15,429 bases of DNA from Chloroflexota bacterium (lineage in GTDB: Bacteria > Chloroflexota > Anaerolineae > UBA1429). This document shows, piece by piece, positions 14,904 to 15,429 of this stretch. Under the pieces are notes generated by a model. That model was not told the origin of the DNA. It saw only the letters and a list, made by a program, of their open reading frames with translations, and did no database searches. The translations under genes were made by a program, and so were the position numbers. Position 1 is the first letter of the stretch; every line of letters begins with the position of its first letter. Location: assembly GCA_012513595.1 (NCBI GenBank), contig JAAZBY010000335.1, positions 1 to 15,429 on the forward strand, written 5' to 3'.

Positions 14904-15429
14904 TTGCAGCACGTGAGGCGCTTCCTGGCGACGCTCCGACGCGTGGGTCGGGGCGTGCCGCCGAACTACAGACGACCACTGCGAGTTGGGCTGCTGGCCC
15001 ACGTCGTTGGGATGCTCGGCCTGTTGGCCCTGACGGGGGCCGCCGGGTTCCCGTCAGTGGCCGGGCGTGCGGTGGCTTGGGCGCTCCTGGTGGGCGGCGA
15101 CCTCCTGCTGGCCTGGGGCCTGCTGGGCTGGCTACGCCGGGCGGAGGAGCACGGCGCGGCCAAAGGCGAGGCCGCGGATGTCGCGCAGGGCCAGCAGACC
15201 GTTCTCGCGCTGGACCGCACAGCGCCCGAGGTGGCCGCGCCCCTGCCGCCCAGCATCGTGGCCCTCGGCGGTGGGCACGGCCTGTCTACCCTGCTCCGCG
15301 GCCTGAAGGTGTACTCTGACCGGATCACGGCCATCGTGACGGTGGCCGACGACGGGGGGAGTTCCGGCGTGTTGCGCCAAGAACTCGGCCTGCCGCCCCC
15401 GGGAGACCTGCGTGACTGCATCGCCGCCC
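14904..15429 (+). CDS. yvcK: YvcK/CofD-like protein with N-terminal membrane hairpin (3' partial)
   Basis: The gene runs off the window end. Two hydrophobic segments ([20 protein letters not shown] and [22 protein letters not shown]) lie near the N-terminus and are followed by an Ala/Glu/Gln-rich linker. Then comes the start of the YvcK fold: [18 protein letters not shown] (glycine-rich nucleotide-binding loop), [21 protein letters not shown] and [12 protein letters not shown], all hallmarks of the family. YvcK binds UDP-GlcNAc and links carbon metabolism to peptidoglycan synthesis; it is related to CofD 2-phospho-L-lactate transferase, but the GGSSG/PGDLR pattern fits YvcK. An in-frame TAG at 14871 bounds the start. 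TTG 14904 has AGGGGG (14889-14894) 9 bases upstream; GTG 14913, three codons later, is equally possible. The N-terminal membrane part is absent from the Bacillus protein and would tether it to the membrane. Confidence 0.88.
   Translation, partial: MQHVRRFLATLRRVGRGVPPNYRRPLRVGLLAHVVGMLGLLALTGAAGFPSVAGRAVAWALLVGGDLLLAWGLLGWLRRAEEHGAAKGEAADVAQGQQTVLALDRTAPEVAAPLPPSIVALGGGHGLSTLLRGLKVYSDRITAIVTVADDGGSSGVLRQELGLPPPGDLRDCIAA

Noticed and set aside
1..15429. CRISPR arrays, insertion sequences, integrases or toxin-antitoxin pairs
   Set aside because: I looked for regularly spaced direct repeats and for transposase, recombinase or toxin motifs on both strands and saw none.

Overview
The window is a GC-rich, densely packed piece of bacterial chromosome. 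Its gene set suggests the phylum Chloroflexota (Anaerolineae-like), but this is inference from gene types and base composition; no rRNA or species marker is present. The pointers are a membrane/NHL protein of a type common in Chloroflexota, a RACo-type corrinoid activator, a YvcK with an N-terminal membrane hairpin, and a mix of Shine-Dalgarno-led and apparently leaderless starts.

Left block, plus strand, 2-6342. A 5'-truncated membrane protein with a six-unit NHL propeller is followed by a HAD phosphatase, a NudF/NudK-type Nudix hydrolase and a class II tRNA nucleotidyltransferase. The first two junctions overlap by 8 bases and the next gap is 3 bases, so these look like one transcript. Then come a secreted repeat protein resembling phage tail fibres, and a tRNA-Arg(UCG) with its own promoter and a strong 3' hairpin. 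The tRNA has no encoded CCA, which fits the CCA-adding-type enzyme nearby.

Middle, 6343-7232. This is an 890-base gap between converging transcription units. I support no gene in it, only hairpins.

Minus-strand operon, 12003 down to 7233. This is the most interesting part. In transcription order it holds a promoter, a perfect Shine-Dalgarno, a 35-codon ORF with a hairpin inside it, a textbook intrinsic terminator (9-bp stem plus U6), two ABC exporter half-transporters overlapping by 4 bases, and a SpoU-family RNA 2'-O-methyltransferase. The two ABC ATPase domains are degenerate in complementary ways, as in heterodimeric exporters. A short translated leader plus terminator ahead of a heterodimeric exporter recalls the known attenuation control of Bacillus subtilis bmrCD. 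With an RNA methyltransferase as last gene, the unit could be a ribosome-sensing resistance operon (inference).

Right block, plus strand, 12112-15429. Divergent from that operon, a SAM methyltransferase has a promoter placed so that its mRNA would be leaderless. It is followed 30 bases later by a RACo-type [2Fe-2S]/ASKHA ATPase, and then by the start of a yvcK/cofD-like gene cut by the window edge.
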